NCBI GenBank assembly: GCA_902589315.1
Contig: CACISK010000007.1
Location: forward strand, 1-48,983
Origin: an uncultured Pelagibacteraceae bacterium
GTDB lineage: Bacteria > Pseudomonadota > Alphaproteobacteria > Pelagibacterales > Pelagibacteraceae
Length of the DNA stretch: 48,983 nt
Direction of reading: 5' to 3'
In this document: positions 36,940 to 46,448 of the stretch, one piece after another
Position numbering within the stretch: position 1 is the first letter of the stretch
Layout: every line of letters starts with the position of its first letter
The notes under the pieces: generated by a model
Database searches by the model: none
What the model saw: only the letters and a program-made list of their open reading frames with translations
Told to the model about the DNA's origin: nothing
Program-made: the position numbers and the translations under genes

Positions 36940-38233
36940 ATATATAAAAAATATCTTGCCTAAAAGACTTTTTTATAGAGGTCTACTCATAGTCGCTGTT
37001 CCAATAGTAGTTATGCAAATCACTATTTCATTAGTTTTTTTTGATAGTCTATGGATCAAAACTAATTCCGGAATGACAAGAGCATTGGTTTCTGAAGTCA
37101 AAACTTTTGTAGATGCTTATGATAACGATGAAACGAACAAAGATTTTATAATAATTTTATTCAAGGAACATTTGGGTTTTAATATCAAATATGAAAAAGA
37201 CAAAGTCTTGCCAAATAAAGTTCCAGAAAGATGGTTCAGCCCAGTAGATCGATCACTAAGGAGAGAATTAAAGAAAAAAAATTTAACTTATTGGTTTGAT
37301 ACAACTAATTTTAAAGAGGTTGTTGACTTGAAAATAGGGTATTCAAAAGGCTATTTTCAATTCTATATTCCAAAAGACAGGCTAACTACTAGTTCAGCTA
37401 GATTATTTGGTCTTTGGATAACATTGCCAGCATTATTAATGATAGCAGTAGCAATAATTTTTTTAAAAAATCAAACTAGACCTATAACTAAACTTGCAGA
37501 GGCATCTGAAAGATTTGGTAGAGGAGAAGATATTGACGAATTTAGACCGTCTGGAGCACTCGAAATACGAAAAGCTGGTTTAGAATTTGACAAAATGAGA
37601 AAAAGAATAATTAGACATCTTAATCAAAGATCTGAAATGTTGTCAGGTATCAGCCACGATTTAAGAACACCTTTGACGAGGATAAAACTTCAAATAGCAA
37701 TGATTAAAGACAAAAGTGTTGTTGAAAAATTATCAAGAGATGTTGATGAAATGGAAAAAATGTTAAATGAATATCTTCAATTCGCAAGATCTGGAGCAAA
37801 AGATAAAACTGAAACGTTTGATATTTCTGTTCTTCTTGAAGATATTTGTAAAAAGTATGAGAAACCAAATATAAAATATTTCTTAAAAGAGAGGATTTAT
37901 TTTGATGGAAGAAAGAATTTAATTAGTAGGTGTATTAATAACCTTATAGATAATTCTCTAAAATTTGCTGACAATGTTGAATTGTATCTAAAAAAAGGAA
38001 GATCAACTATTAATATTTCAATAGAAGATGATGGTCCAGGAATACCACAGAAAGAACATCAAAATGTTTTGAAGCCATTTTATAAAATTGACAAAAGTAG
38101 ATCAGAAACAAAGTCAAGCGTTGGTCTTGGCTTAGCTATATCATCAGATGTCGTAAAATCACATGGGGGAGATCTTAAATTCGATAAGTCTAGTTTAGGT
38201 GGATTAAAAGTTATTATTTCTTTGCCCGTTTAG
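36920..38233 (+). CDS. EnvZ-like sensor histidine kinase
   Basis: A membrane sensor kinase of 437 residues partnering the response regulator upstream. It has an N-terminal transmembrane helix (about 20-43), a periplasmic sensing region, a second helix (about 163-183), a HAMP domain with ITKLAEASERFGRGED, the H box SGISHDLRTPLTR with the phospho-His near 246, and an ATPase domain with N box (NLIDNSLKF), G1 (DDGPGIP) and G2 (GLGLAIS). The frame opens at a GTG three codons earlier; the ATG is preferred. Its stop lies inside the facing ubiK-like gene, a 20-base convergent overlap. Confidence 0.92.
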   Translation: MFYGLNKYIKNILPKRLFYRGLLIVAVPIVVMQITISLVFFDSLWIKTNSGMTRALVSEVKTFVDAYDNDETNKDFIIILFKEHLGFNIKYEKDKVLPNKVPERWFSPVDRSLRRELKKKNLTYWFDTTNFKEVVDLKIGYSKGYFQFYIPKDRLTTSSARLFGLWITLPALLMIAVAIIFLKNQTRPITKLAEASERFGRGEDIDEFRPSGALEIRKAGLEFDKMRKRIIRHLNQRSEMLSGISHDLRTPLTRIKLQIAMIKDKSVVEKLSRDVDEMEKMLNEYLQFARSGAKDKTETFDISVLLEDICKKYEKPNIKYFLKERIYFDGRKNLISRCINNLIDNSLKFADNVELYLKKGRSTINISIEDDGPGIPQKEHQNVLKPFYKIDKSRSETKSSVGLGLAISSDVVKSHGGDLKFDKSSLGGLKVIISLPV

Positions 38234-38456
38234 TTTTTTTTTTAATTTTTTTTTCGGCAATTTTTTTTTCCAATTTTTCAATTCTTTTATTTAATATATC
38301 AATTTCATCTTTGCTTACTAAATTCATTTTAAGAATAATTTCCTCTTTTTTTGATCGTAAAATATTTACAACCTCGTCACTAAAATCTTTGTAATTTACG
38401 AGTCCTTCTTCCAGGAACTTTGCAAATTTATCAAATACGAATCTTGATTTTGACAT
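38214..38456 (-). CDS. ubiK: UbiK/BMFP-family accessory protein
   Basis: An 80-residue, mostly helical protein of the BMFP family. The amphipathic N-terminal part (FDKFAKFLEEGL) is followed by the hallmark LVSKDEIDILNKRIEKLEKKI, a trimerising coiled coil, and an extremely lysine-rich tail. UbiK assists ubiquinone synthesis in E. coli; alphaproteobacterial relatives can also promote membrane fusion in vitro. The tail codons give long T runs on the plus strand directly after the histidine kinase stop. It overlaps the kinase gene by 20 bases and diverges from lgt. Confidence 0.78.
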   Translation of the reverse strand: MSKSRFVFDKFAKFLEEGLVNYKDFSDEVVNILRSKKEEIILKMNLVSKDEIDILNKRIEKLEKKIAEKKIKKKTKRAKK

Positions 38457-38479
38457 AATAATTTCTTATCAAAGTTTAA

Positions 38480-38498
38480 GTAATATTTATAATATTAC
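38480..38498. repeat. 19-base palindrome between ubiK and lgt
   Basis: GTAATATT, TAT, AATATTAC is a perfect inverted repeat with 8-base arms, located in the 48-base divergent gap and ending six bases before the lgt ATG. It contains a TATAAT (38488-38493) that could be an lgt -10 element. It could be an operator for both genes or chance in AT-rich DNA. Confidence 0.35.
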
Positions 38499-38504
38499 AA
38501 TTAA

Positions 38505-39281
38505 ATGTTTATTAATAATTTTGACCCAGTCGCTTTTGAGATCTTTTCATTAGAAATTAGATGGTATTCCTTGTCTTATATATTTGGCTTAGTATTTGGT
38601 TGGTATTTTGCAAAGAACAAACTAATCAAAGATAGTACTCAAAAAGAATTTTTCGACGATTATGTAACTTATTTGATCATAAGTATCATCCTTGGTGGAA
38701 GACTTGGATATGTGATTATTTATGACCCGATTTATTTTATAAGTAACCCAGTTGAGATTATAAAAATTTGGCAAGGAGGCATGTCTTTTCACGGTGCACT
38801 AATTGGAATTATTATAGGAACTCATTTCTTCTGCAAAAGTAAAAATCAAAATATTTTTAGTTATTTAGATGTGGTTGCTGTTTGTTCTCCTATAGGAATT
38901 TTTTTAGGAAGAATATCAAATTTTATAAACTCAGAACTTTATGGCATAGAAACAAATGTACCATGGTCAGTAAAGTTTATAAAAATTGATGATTTAAATC
39001 GACATCCTTCACAAATTTATGAGGCAATATTTGAGGGAGTTGTTCTATTTATTATTTTAAGTTTGTTGTTTAATAGATTAAGGAACATACCTGGGATTAT
39101 TTCGGGGTATTTTTTAATTTTATACTCTTTTTTTAGATTTGTTATCGAGTTCTTTAGAGAACCAGATCAGCAACTAGGTTATTTATTCTTCAACTTGAGT
39201 ATGGGGCAAATAATAAGTTGTATAGCACTAACTTGCGGATTAATTATCATCTATTATAAAAATGCTAATAGGACAGAATAA
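38505..39281 (+). CDS. lgt: Prolipoprotein diacylglyceryl transferase
   Basis: Lgt moves diacylglycerol from phosphatidylglycerol to the lipobox cysteine of prelipoproteins in the inner membrane. The 258-residue protein has about seven membrane helices, the RWYSLSYIFG segment near 19-28, GGRLGYVIIYD (64-74), HGALIG with His96, and the Lgt signature GRISNFINSELYG. Its substrate phosphatidylglycerol comes from the PgsA pathway encoded 4 kb upstream. It overlaps midA by 20 bases in the conserved alphaproteobacterial lgt-midA-pgeF order. Confidence 0.95.
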   Translation: MFINNFDPVAFEIFSLEIRWYSLSYIFGLVFGWYFAKNKLIKDSTQKEFFDDYVTYLIISIILGGRLGYVIIYDPIYFISNPVEIIKIWQGGMSFHGALIGIIIGTHFFCKSKNQNIFSYLDVVAVCSPIGIFLGRISNFINSELYGIETNVPWSVKFIKIDDLNRHPSQIYEAIFEGVVLFIILSLLFNRLRNIPGIISGYFLILYSFFRFVIEFFREPDQQLGYLFFNLSMGQIISCIALTCGLIIIYYKNANRTE

Positions 39282-40302
39282 AAAAATCTCATTAGATAAA
39301 TTTATTTACAAATCTTTGTATGACAAGGATAATGGTTATTATATTAAAAAAAATCCTTTCGGAAAAAAAGGTGATTACATAACATCTCCGAATATTTCTG
39401 TTCTTTTTTCAGAAATGATATCTATTTGGTTAATTTCATTTTGGGAGAATTTAAAAAAGCCAAAAAAAATAAATATTGTAGAGCTGGGTGCAGGTAATGG
39501 TGAGATGATGTCGCAAATTATACAAACTTTAAATAATTTTAAGGAAATTAGTTTATCTGCCAATTTCTTAATTTTAGAAAAAAGTCCATTGCTGATAAAA
39601 ATTCAGAAAAGTAAAATAGATAAGAAAAAAGCAAGTTGGATTAGAAATTTAAGAGAAATTCCAAAAGCTCCAACTATATTCTTGGCTAATGAATTTTTTG
39701 ATGCATTTCCTATCAAGCAGTTTTTAAAGAAAAGCAATAATTGGTATGAAAAATATGTAGCATACAAAAAAAATAAGTTTGAAGTTTGTGATCAAAAAGT
39801 GTCGTCAAAAATAATTGAGAGATATTTAGGTAAGGATATAAAAAAAGAAAAATTTGTAGAATATTCACCTTCAGCAATGAAATTTGTTAACGAAATAGGG
39901 AATTTTATTTTCAAAAATAATGGTGGTTTATTAATGATAGACTATGGCTTTACCAGTGGAAAAATGAAAAATACTTTGCAAAGTGTTGAGAAGCATAGAA
40001 AAATTAGTTTTTTAGAAAATCCCTATAATTCAGATATTACTCATTTAATAAATTTTAAAATGTACGAGAAAGAGTTTGCAAATTCTAATTTGAAATCTTT
40101 AATAACAACCCAAGGTAATTTCTTAATGAAATTAGGAATATTAAAAAGAGCTGAGATTATAAGTAAAAATTTACAATTTAGTAAGAAAGCTGACATATTT
40201 TATAGAATAAAAAGATTAATTGATGCAAAATATATGGGCTCTTTGTTTAAAGTATTATTTGTAAGCAAATCCAAAAATAATTTTAATTTGGGTTTTAAGT
40301 GA
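39262..40302 (+). CDS. SAM-dependent methyltransferase, MidA/NDUFAF7 family
   Basis: A 346-residue protein of the MidA (COG1565) family. Visible signs are DNGYYIKKNPFGKKGDYITSP (24-44), the SAM-binding VELGAGNGEMM near 74-84, NEFFDAFPIKQF near 149-160, and MIDYGF in the second half. In mitochondria the homologue NDUFAF7 methylates an arginine of complex I subunit NDUFS2 during assembly; the bacterial role is not settled. It overlaps lgt by 20 bases and its TGA overlaps the pgeF GTG start. Complex I genes are not in this window. Confidence 0.88.
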   Translation: MLIGQNKKISLDKFIYKSLYDKDNGYYIKKNPFGKKGDYITSPNISVLFSEMISIWLISFWENLKKPKKINIVELGAGNGEMMSQIIQTLNNFKEISLSANFLILEKSPLLIKIQKSKIDKKKASWIRNLREIPKAPTIFLANEFFDAFPIKQFLKKSNNWYEKYVAYKKNKFEVCDQKVSSKIIERYLGKDIKKEKFVEYSPSAMKFVNEIGNFIFKNNGGLLMIDYGFTSGKMKNTLQSVEKHRKISFLENPYNSDITHLINFKMYEKEFANSNLKSLITTQGNFLMKLGILKRAEIISKNLQFSKKADIFYRIKRLIDAKYMGSLFKVLFVSKSKNNFNLGFK

Positions 40303-41051
40303 TTAAGTCAAAAATTTTTAGAGATCAAAAATCCATTTCACATTATTTTTTTAATAGATTGGGTGGCACCTCAAAAGGAATTTACAAAAGTTTAAATTGT
40401 GGAAAAGGTTCAAAAGATAAAATTGCTAATATAAGTAAAAATTTAAAAATAGTTTCGAAAAAAATAGGCTGCACAAGTGGAAATCTAGTTTCTCTTAATC
40501 AAATTCACAGTAATAAAGTTTACAAAATAAGTGGTATTCCAAAAAAAAGATTGACTGGAGACGCGATGATTACAAATAAGCGAAATATTGCGATTAGTAT
40601 ACTCACTGCAGATTGTGCACCAATTCTAATTATAGAAAAAAAGCAAAAATTTGTTGGTGCAATACATGCTGGGTGGAAAGGTGCTTTTAAAGGAATAATA
40701 AAAAAAACAATCCAACTTTTAAAAAAAAATGGATGCTCAGAGAAAGATATGATTGCTTGCATTGGGCCATGTATAAAAAAAAATAACTACGAAGTAAAAA
40801 ATGATTTTTTTAGATTATTTAAGGATAAGAATAAAAAAAATGTGAATTTCTTTACATTTAAAAAGAAAAAAATTTATTTTGATTTAAGCGAGTATATAAA
40901 ATCTCAATTTTATGAAAATGGAGTTAAAAAAATAGATATAATAAGGAAAGATACCTACGCTATAGAAAATAACTTTTTTAGTTCTAGAAGATCAAAAAAA
41001 AATAAGCATAACGATTATGGTAGAAATATTTCTGCAATTATGATTAAATAA
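40299..41051 (+). CDS. pgeF: Laccase-domain peptidoglycan editing factor
   Basis: PgeF (formerly polyphenol oxidase YfiH/YlmD) is a copper- or zinc-binding purine nucleoside-acting protein that in E. coli prevents misincorporation of L-Ser in the stem peptide. The 250-residue protein has FFNRLGGTSKGIYKSLN (17-33), TADCAPILI with the metal-near Cys, HAGWKGAFKG with the conserved His, and CIGPCI. The start is GTG, overlapping the midA TGA (GTGA). The order lgt-midA-pgeF supports the call. Prs follows 10 bases later. Confidence 0.92.
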   Translation: MIKSKIFRDQKSISHYFFNRLGGTSKGIYKSLNCGKGSKDKIANISKNLKIVSKKIGCTSGNLVSLNQIHSNKVYKISGIPKKRLTGDAMITNKRNIAISILTADCAPILIIEKKQKFVGAIHAGWKGAFKGIIKKTIQLLKKNGCSEKDMIACIGPCIKKNNYEVKNDFFRLFKDKNKKNVNFFTFKKKKIYFDLSEYIKSQFYENGVKKIDIIRKDTYAIENNFFSSRRSKKNKHNDYGRNISAIMIK

Positions 41052-41061
41052 GCAATCTCGG

Positions 41062-41994
41062 ATGAAAATTCTCACAGGAAACAGTAATAAACATCTTAGT
41101 CAAAAAATATCTAAATTTTTAAAAAATAGACTAGTAAATTCAAATATAAGAAAATTTGCAGACGGAGAAATCTATGTCGAAATTAATGAGAATATTAGAG
41201 GCAATAGTATTTTTTTAATTCAATCCGTTTCATCTCCTGCAAATGACAATTTAATGGAATTACTACTATCGATTGACGCTTTAAAAAGATCATCGGCCAA
41301 AAACATAACTGCAGTGATCCCATATTTTGGATATGCAAGACAAGATAGAAAGGTGGTTCCTAGAACATCTATATCTGCAAAACTTGTATCTAATCTTATT
41401 GCAAAGGCAGGTGCAGACAGAGTCGTTACAGTTGATTTACATTCGGGACAAATTCAAGGATTTTTTGATATTCCTGTAGATAACTTATTTGCAACTCCAA
41501 TATTTGCTAGACATATAAAAAAGAAATTAAAAAAAAATAATATAATCTGTGTTGCTCCAGATGTCGGTGGCACCGCAAGAGCAAGGGCTTTAGGAAAATT
41601 GTTAAATGTAGATTTAGCAATAGTAGACAAAAGAAGACCCGCTCCTGGAAAGTCAGAAGTAATGAATGTAATTGGAAATGTGAAAAATAAAACTTGTATA
41701 TTAGTTGATGATATAATCGACTCTGGTGGAACAATTGTAAATGCAGCTTCTGAATTAAAAAAAAGAGGAGCTAAAGATGTTCACGTGTATGTAACACATG
41801 GAGTATTAAGTGGTAATGCTGTTGAAAAAATTAAGAAATCTTCGATAAAAAATTTAGTTGTAACTGATACAATAGATAATTCAATGAAAGTTAAAAAAGC
41901 TAAGAATATTGAGGTATTAACAATCTCTAATTTGGTTGGAGAAGCTATTAAAAGGATATCAAATTCTACCTCAGTATCAGATCTATTTAAATAA
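41062..41994 (+). CDS. prs: Ribose-phosphate pyrophosphokinase (PRPP synthetase)
   Basis: Prs makes PRPP from ribose 5-phosphate and ATP, feeding purine, pyrimidine, histidine and tryptophan synthesis. The 310-residue protein has the N-terminal FADGEIYVEI, the ATP-loop residues in YARQDRK near 94-100, DLHSGQIQGFFDIPVDNL near 129-146, and the PRPP-binding loop VDDIIDSGGT near 217-226. Length and motifs are standard for the class I enzyme. It lies 10 bases after pgeF and 45 bases before rplY. Confidence 0.96.
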   Translation: MKILTGNSNKHLSQKISKFLKNRLVNSNIRKFADGEIYVEINENIRGNSIFLIQSVSSPANDNLMELLLSIDALKRSSAKNITAVIPYFGYARQDRKVVPRTSISAKLVSNLIAKAGADRVVTVDLHSGQIQGFFDIPVDNLFATPIFARHIKKKLKKNNIICVAPDVGGTARARALGKLLNVDLAIVDKRRPAPGKSEVMNVIGNVKNKTCILVDDIIDSGGTIVNAASELKKRGAKDVHVYVTHGVLSGNAVEKIKKSSIKNLVVTDTIDNSMKVKKAKNIEVLTISNLVGEAIKRISNSTSVSDLFK

Positions 41995-42039
41995 TTTACT
42001 TGTAAAATTTAGTCTCATAAGTTAAAAACCCGACACTTT

Positions 42040-42756
42040 ATGAGTTTATTAGCAGCCACAATTAGAGAAACAAAAACTAAGGGTGAAGTAAAATCTCTTA
42101 GAAGCAAAGGTATGGTTCCAGGAATAATTTATGGAGGAGAGGAGCCAAATCAAAAAATCTCTGTCTCTGTTAAAGAAGTAAAAAATTTATTAAATAAAGA
42201 AAATATTTTATCAAATATAATTTCAATTAATATTGATGGAAAAGAACAAAAAGTTTTACCAAGAGTTATTGATTTTGATACAGTGACAGATGAGCCTATA
42301 CATTTAGATTTTTTAAGAATTGTTAAAGGTGCAAAAGTAATTTTAGAAATTCCAGTTAAATTTATAAACCACGAATTGTCACCAGGATTAAAAAGAGGTG
42401 GGGTTTTGAATATCGTTAGACGTAAAGTTGAATTAAGATGTCCTACAGAAAATATACCAACAGAGTTAGTTGTAGATCTAAATAACTTAGATATTGGAGC
42501 AAGTATTAAAATATCTTTTATAAATTTACCTGAAAATGTAACACCTACAATTCAAGGAAGAGACTTTGTAATCGCGACAGTAGCAGCACCAACGGTTGTT
42601 AAAGAACCTGAAAAACCAGCTGAAGCTGAAGGAGAAGGTGGAGAAACTGCGGAGGCAGCTGCGGATGGAGACGCTAAATCTGAAGAAGGTGCAGAAAAAA
42701 CTGCAGATGGTGATAAAGGAAAAGAAGAAGGAAAAGCTCCAGCAGAGAAAAAATAA
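42040..42756 (+). CDS. rplY: Ribosomal protein L25/CTC (bL25), long form
   Basis: bL25 binds 5S rRNA in the large ribosomal subunit. The 238-residue protein is the long CTC form: an N-terminal L25 domain (SLRSKGMVPGIIYGG near 19-33), a TL5-type beta domain to about 180, and an acidic Ala/Glu/Gly-rich tail (about 185-238) of low complexity. The tail codons are G/A rich and differ from the neighbouring base pattern. The start codon lies in the right arm of a short inverted repeat. It is followed by pth, a usual pair in bacteria. Confidence 0.95.
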   Translation: MSLLAATIRETKTKGEVKSLRSKGMVPGIIYGGEEPNQKISVSVKEVKNLLNKENILSNIISINIDGKEQKVLPRVIDFDTVTDEPIHLDFLRIVKGAKVILEIPVKFINHELSPGLKRGGVLNIVRRKVELRCPTENIPTELVVDLNNLDIGASIKISFINLPENVTPTIQGRDFVIATVAAPTVVKEPEKPAEAEGEGGETAEAAADGDAKSEEGAEKTADGDKGKEEGKAPAEKK

Positions 42757-42784
42757 AAATCTGTGAAAATAATAATAAAATAAA

Positions 42785-43345
42785 ATGTTGTTACTCGTAG
42801 GTTTGGGCAATCCGACCCCAAACAGTCATAATAATAGACATAATATAGGTTTTAAAGTTGTAGATGCTATAAATCAAAAATTTGGTCTTTCAAAGCAAAA
42901 GCCAAAATTTAAGGGTTTACTTACAACAGGTAATATTGGGGAAAAGAAAATTTATGCCATCAAACCTCTGACTTTCATGAACAACTCAGGAATATGTATC
43001 AGAGAGTTACTTGAATATTTCAAAATAGATGCAGAAGATGTCATTGTTTTTCATGACGATCTAGATGTAGAGTTCGGAAAAATAAAAGCAAAATTTGGTG
43101 GATCAAATGCAGGTCACAATGGAGTTGCTTCAATTGATAAATTTATTGGAAAAGACTATTCAAGAGTGAGGATCGGGATTGGAAAGCCAGAGAATAAAAT
43201 GTCTGTATCAGATTTTGTTTTAAATGATTTTTCTGATGATGAACAAGAACACTTAGAAAAAATTACTCACAATATAATAGACTCTATTGCTATTTTAATA
43301 GATAAAAAATTAGATTTATTCTCAAGCAAAGTTAACAATAATTAA
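42785..43345 (+). CDS. pth: Peptidyl-tRNA hydrolase
   Basis: Pth releases tRNA from peptidyl-tRNA dropped by stalled ribosomes. The 186-residue protein has LVGLGNP at 4-10, catalytic His19 in NNRHNIGF, KPLTFMNNSG near 60-69, and HDDLDVEFGKIKAKFGG with the conserved Asp and following GHNG. Length is normal. It comes 28 bases after rplY, and its TAA is directly followed by the ychF ATG, the common rplY-pth-ychF order. Confidence 0.96.
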   Translation: MLLLVGLGNPTPNSHNNRHNIGFKVVDAINQKFGLSKQKPKFKGLLTTGNIGEKKIYAIKPLTFMNNSGICIRELLEYFKIDAEDVIVFHDDLDVEFGKIKAKFGGSNAGHNGVASIDKFIGKDYSRVRIGIGKPENKMSVSDFVLNDFSDDEQEHLEKITHNIIDSIAILIDKKLDLFSSKVNNN

Positions 43346-44419
43346 ATGGGTTTTAAGTGTGGTATAGTTGGTTTACCAAATGTTGGTAAATCTACTTTAT
43401 TTAATGCACTTACAAATTCAAGTAAAGCTCAAGCAGCAAATTTTCCTTTCTGTACGATAGATCCAAATATAGGCATAGTTCCTGTACCAGATTATAGGTT
43501 AGATGAATTAGTTAAAATTTCAAATTCAAAAAAAAAAATAAATACTACAATATCTTTTGTTGATATAGCGGGATTAGTCGAAGGAGCCTCCAAAGGTGAA
43601 GGATTAGGTAACAAATTCTTATCCCATATAAGAGAAGTAGATGCTGTTATTCATTTAATTAGATGTTTTGACTCAGATGATATTCAAAATGTAAATCCAA
43701 CAGTTGATCCAATAAGAGATTTAGAAATAATCGAAACAGAAATGTCTTTGGCAGATTTGGAATCTATTCAAAAAAGACTAGATAAGAAAAATAAAAAAAA
43801 TAATGATGAAAATCAAAACCAAATTCTAGAAAGAGCACAGAATTTAATTAATGATAACAATGATATAAATAAATTATACGATGAATTTGATCAAAAAGAT
43901 GTTAAATTGTCAGGATTATTGTCAACAAAGCCTAAACTGTATGTTTGTAATGTTGATGAAAATAGTATTGATAAAGGAAACGATTATACAAAAAGTTTTA
44001 TTGAAGAATATGGTTCTAAAAACACTCTAACTATTTCAGCTGAAATAGAAAATCAATTAAATGAACTAGAAAATGAAGAAAGAAAAAACTATATGAAAAT
44101 GATCAACGTCGATGATACTGGATTAAATTTATTAATCAAAAAAGGATATGAACTTTTATCTTTAGAGACGTTTTTTACTTCAGGAGTTGAGGAGACAAGG
44201 GCTTGGACAATTAACAAAAATTGCATGGCGCCTCAAGCGGCAGGTATAATTCATACAGATTTTGAAAAAGGTTTTATAAGAGCAGAAACTGTGTCTTATC
44301 AAGATTTTGTTAGTAATGGCGGTTGGTTAAAATCTAGAGAAAATGGCAAAATGAGATTAGAAGGTAAAGATTATATCGTTAAAGATGGGGATGTTCTAAA
44401 CTTTAGATTCAACACGTGA
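43346..44419 (+). CDS. ychF: Obg-family ribosome-binding ATPase YchF
   Basis: YchF/OLA1 is a P-loop NTPase that binds ribosomes and prefers ATP. The 357-residue protein has the G1 loop GLPNVGKST (9-17), the G3 segment DIAGLVEGASKGEGLGNKFL, a NVDE segment in place of the canonical NKxD G4 motif, as is typical of this family, a coiled-coil insert (about 130-190) and a C-terminal TGS domain (about 275-357). It starts at the base after the pth stop, and its 3' end overlaps the facing petC gene by 24 bases. Confidence 0.96.
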   Translation: MGFKCGIVGLPNVGKSTLFNALTNSSKAQAANFPFCTIDPNIGIVPVPDYRLDELVKISNSKKKINTTISFVDIAGLVEGASKGEGLGNKFLSHIREVDAVIHLIRCFDSDDIQNVNPTVDPIRDLEIIETEMSLADLESIQKRLDKKNKKNNDENQNQILERAQNLINDNNDINKLYDEFDQKDVKLSGLLSTKPKLYVCNVDENSIDKGNDYTKSFIEEYGSKNTLTISAEIENQLNELENEERKNYMKMINVDDTGLNLLIKKGYELLSLETFFTSGVEETRAWTINKNCMAPQAAGIIHTDFEKGFIRAETVSYQDFVSNGGWLKSRENGKMRLEGKDYIVKDGDVLNFRFNT

Positions 44420-45178
44420 CCATATCTTTTTCATTGTAAAGTAAACCAATACAGTCAATATTATCAAATAAGCTATAACTCTAAATCCTGTTTTATGTCT
44501 TTGCTCTAAATGTGGTTCCGCTGACCACATCAGAAAATTTGTAACATCTTTAGACATTTGCTCAGCTGTAGCTTTTGTTCCATCTGTATATTCAATTAAA
44601 TCATCAGATAAAGGAGCTGGCATTTTAATTTTATTACCATACATATACTTGTTGTAATAAACACCATCATCAAGTTCTACACCCTCTGGTGGTTCAGAAT
44701 ATCCTAACAATAACGAATAAATATAATCTGCTCCGCCCTTTCTTGCCTTAACTAGAACAGACATATCTGGTGGATAAGCACCACCATTAGCAGCTTTAGC
44801 TTCTTGCTCATTAGCATATGGCATCACAAATTTATCAGACAATTTGGCTGGTCTTACAAACATTTCTCCAGTGCTGTCCGGACCATCTGTTACCTCAAAA
44901 CCTGCAGCTATTGCTTTGGCCTCTGCTTCAGAAAATTCTGGTCCACCCTTTTCTGCTAAATTTCTATAGGTTAAATATTTCATAGAATGGCAAGATGCAC
45001 ATACTTCTGTATATACTTGGTAACCCCTTTGAAGTGATGCTCTATCAAATTTTCCAAAGAGACCTTTGAAAGTCCATTTAGTCTCTAAAAAAGGAGGTGA
45101 TTTTTCAGCAGAGTTAGATGAATTTAGTACTATAACTGAGAATATTAATACAAAAAAAATATTTTTTAACTTTCTCAC
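44396..45178 (-). CDS. petC: Cytochrome c1 of the bc1 complex
   Basis: Cytochrome c1 carries electrons from the Rieske protein to cytochrome c at the periplasmic side of complex III. The 260-residue protein has a signal peptide (about 1-23), the heme motif CASCH (60-64), the likely axial Met186 in KIKMPAPL, and a C-terminal membrane anchor (about 231-249). The start is GTG, overlapping the petB TGA (GTGA). Its end overlaps ychF by 24 bases. Together with petA and petB it forms the complete three-subunit bc1 operon. Confidence 0.96.
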   Translation of the reverse strand: MRKLKNIFFVLIFSVIVLNSSNSAEKSPPFLETKWTFKGLFGKFDRASLQRGYQVYTEVCASCHSMKYLTYRNLAEKGGPEFSEAEAKAIAAGFEVTDGPDSTGEMFVRPAKLSDKFVMPYANEQEAKAANGGAYPPDMSVLVKARKGGADYIYSLLLGYSEPPEGVELDDGVYYNKYMYGNKIKMPAPLSDDLIEYTDGTKATAEQMSKDVTNFLMWSAEPHLEQRHKTGFRVIAYLIILTVLVYFTMKKIWSRVESKV

Positions 45179-46446
45179 TTTATTGTTTTTTCTATTTTTT
45201 CATCACTCCTTGCTGCAGCTAAATTTGGTGAGCCTCCTAAAACTGGCTCGGTAATACTCAAAGGCAGTGGGGTGGTTTTTTCTTTCCATCCTAAAACTGG
45301 AAGAATAATTAAAAAATGCGCAAAGTAATACGCTGTAGCAACTCTTGCAATTAACAAGTACAATCCTTCAGCTGGCATCGCCCCTACATATCCTAGAATT
45401 AAAACATCAGCTACTAAGATCCAGTAGAACTGTCTAAATAACGGTCTGAAAACTGCTGATCTAACTTTTGACGTATCCAACCATGGTAAAGCAGCTAAAA
45501 TTAAAATAGCTGATAACATAGCAACAACACCCATAAGTTTATCAGGAACAGATCTTAAGATCGCATAAAAAGGTAATAAGTACCACTCAGGAACTATATG
45601 AGCAGGAGTTACAAGTGGATCCGCCTCGATATAATTATCTGCATGACCTAAAATATTTGGCTGATAAAATACAAACAGCGCAAAAACAATACAAAACATT
45701 AATAACGCAAATGCATCTTTAATTACGATGTATGGATGAAACGGAACTGTATCTTTAGAAGGTTTTTTAATATCAATACCAACTGGATTGTTATTTCCAG
45801 GAACATGTAACGCCCATATGTGAAGTACTACAAGCCCTAGTATTAAAAACGGTATCAAGTAATGAAGAGTAAAAAATCTTGTTAAAGTTGGATTGTCAAC
45901 TGAGTAACCACCCCATAACCAAGTTGTTATACTCTCCCCCACAAGTGGGATTGCACTAAATAAATTGGTTATTACTGTTGCTCCCCAAAAACTCATTTGT
46001 CCCCAAGGAAGAACATATCCCATAAAAGCAGCTGCCATCATTAGCAGATAAATTATAATTCCAAGTATCCAAATTATTTCTCTAGGAGATTTATATGATC
46101 CGTAAAATAAAGATCTAAAAATATGAATATAAACTGCAAGGAAAAACATAGAAGCACCATTTGCATGAACATATCTTAACAACCATCCATAATTCACATC
46201 TCTCATTATATGTTCGACACTGCTGAATGCCATATCTGCATGAGCAATGTAGTGCATAGCCAAAACTAATCCTGTAACTATTTGGGTAATTAAGCAAAAA
46301 GTTAATATCCCACCAAAAGTCCACCAGTAATTTAAATTTTTTGGTGTAGGGTAATCTGTTAAGTGATTTGCCAATGTAAGCAAAGGCAATCTATCATTAA
46401 ACCATTTACCAAACTTTGAACTAGGTGTATATTCGTGATTACTCAT
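45175..46446 (-). CDS. petB: Cytochrome b of the bc1 complex
   Basis: Membrane core subunit of complex III, holding both b hemes and the quinol sites. The 423-residue protein has about eight membrane helices, the four heme ligands His94, His108, His195 and His209 with the expected 14-residue spacings, and the PEWY quinol-oxidation motif at 286-289. It is full-length, not the split b6/subunit IV form. It lies two bases after petA and overlaps petC by 4 bases. Confidence 0.97.
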   Translation of the reverse strand: MSNHEYTPSSKFGKWFNDRLPLLTLANHLTDYPTPKNLNYWWTFGGILTFCLITQIVTGLVLAMHYIAHADMAFSSVEHIMRDVNYGWLLRYVHANGASMFFLAVYIHIFRSLFYGSYKSPREIIWILGIIIYLLMMAAAFMGYVLPWGQMSFWGATVITNLFSAIPLVGESITTWLWGGYSVDNPTLTRFFTLHYLIPFLILGLVVLHIWALHVPGNNNPVGIDIKKPSKDTVPFHPYIVIKDAFALLMFCIVFALFVFYQPNILGHADNYIEADPLVTPAHIVPEWYLLPFYAILRSVPDKLMGVVAMLSAILILAALPWLDTSKVRSAVFRPLFRQFYWILVADVLILGYVGAMPAEGLYLLIARVATAYYFAHFLIILPVLGWKEKTTPLPLSITEPVLGGSPNLAAARSDEKIEKTIK

Positions 46447-46448
46447 AT

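Noticed and set aside
42526-42821. Two long minus-strand open frames opposite the end of rplY
   Set aside because: They are made by the repetitive Ala/Glu codons of the rplY acidic tail read in reverse (Ser/Pro- and Phe/Ser-rich products) and have no family resemblance.
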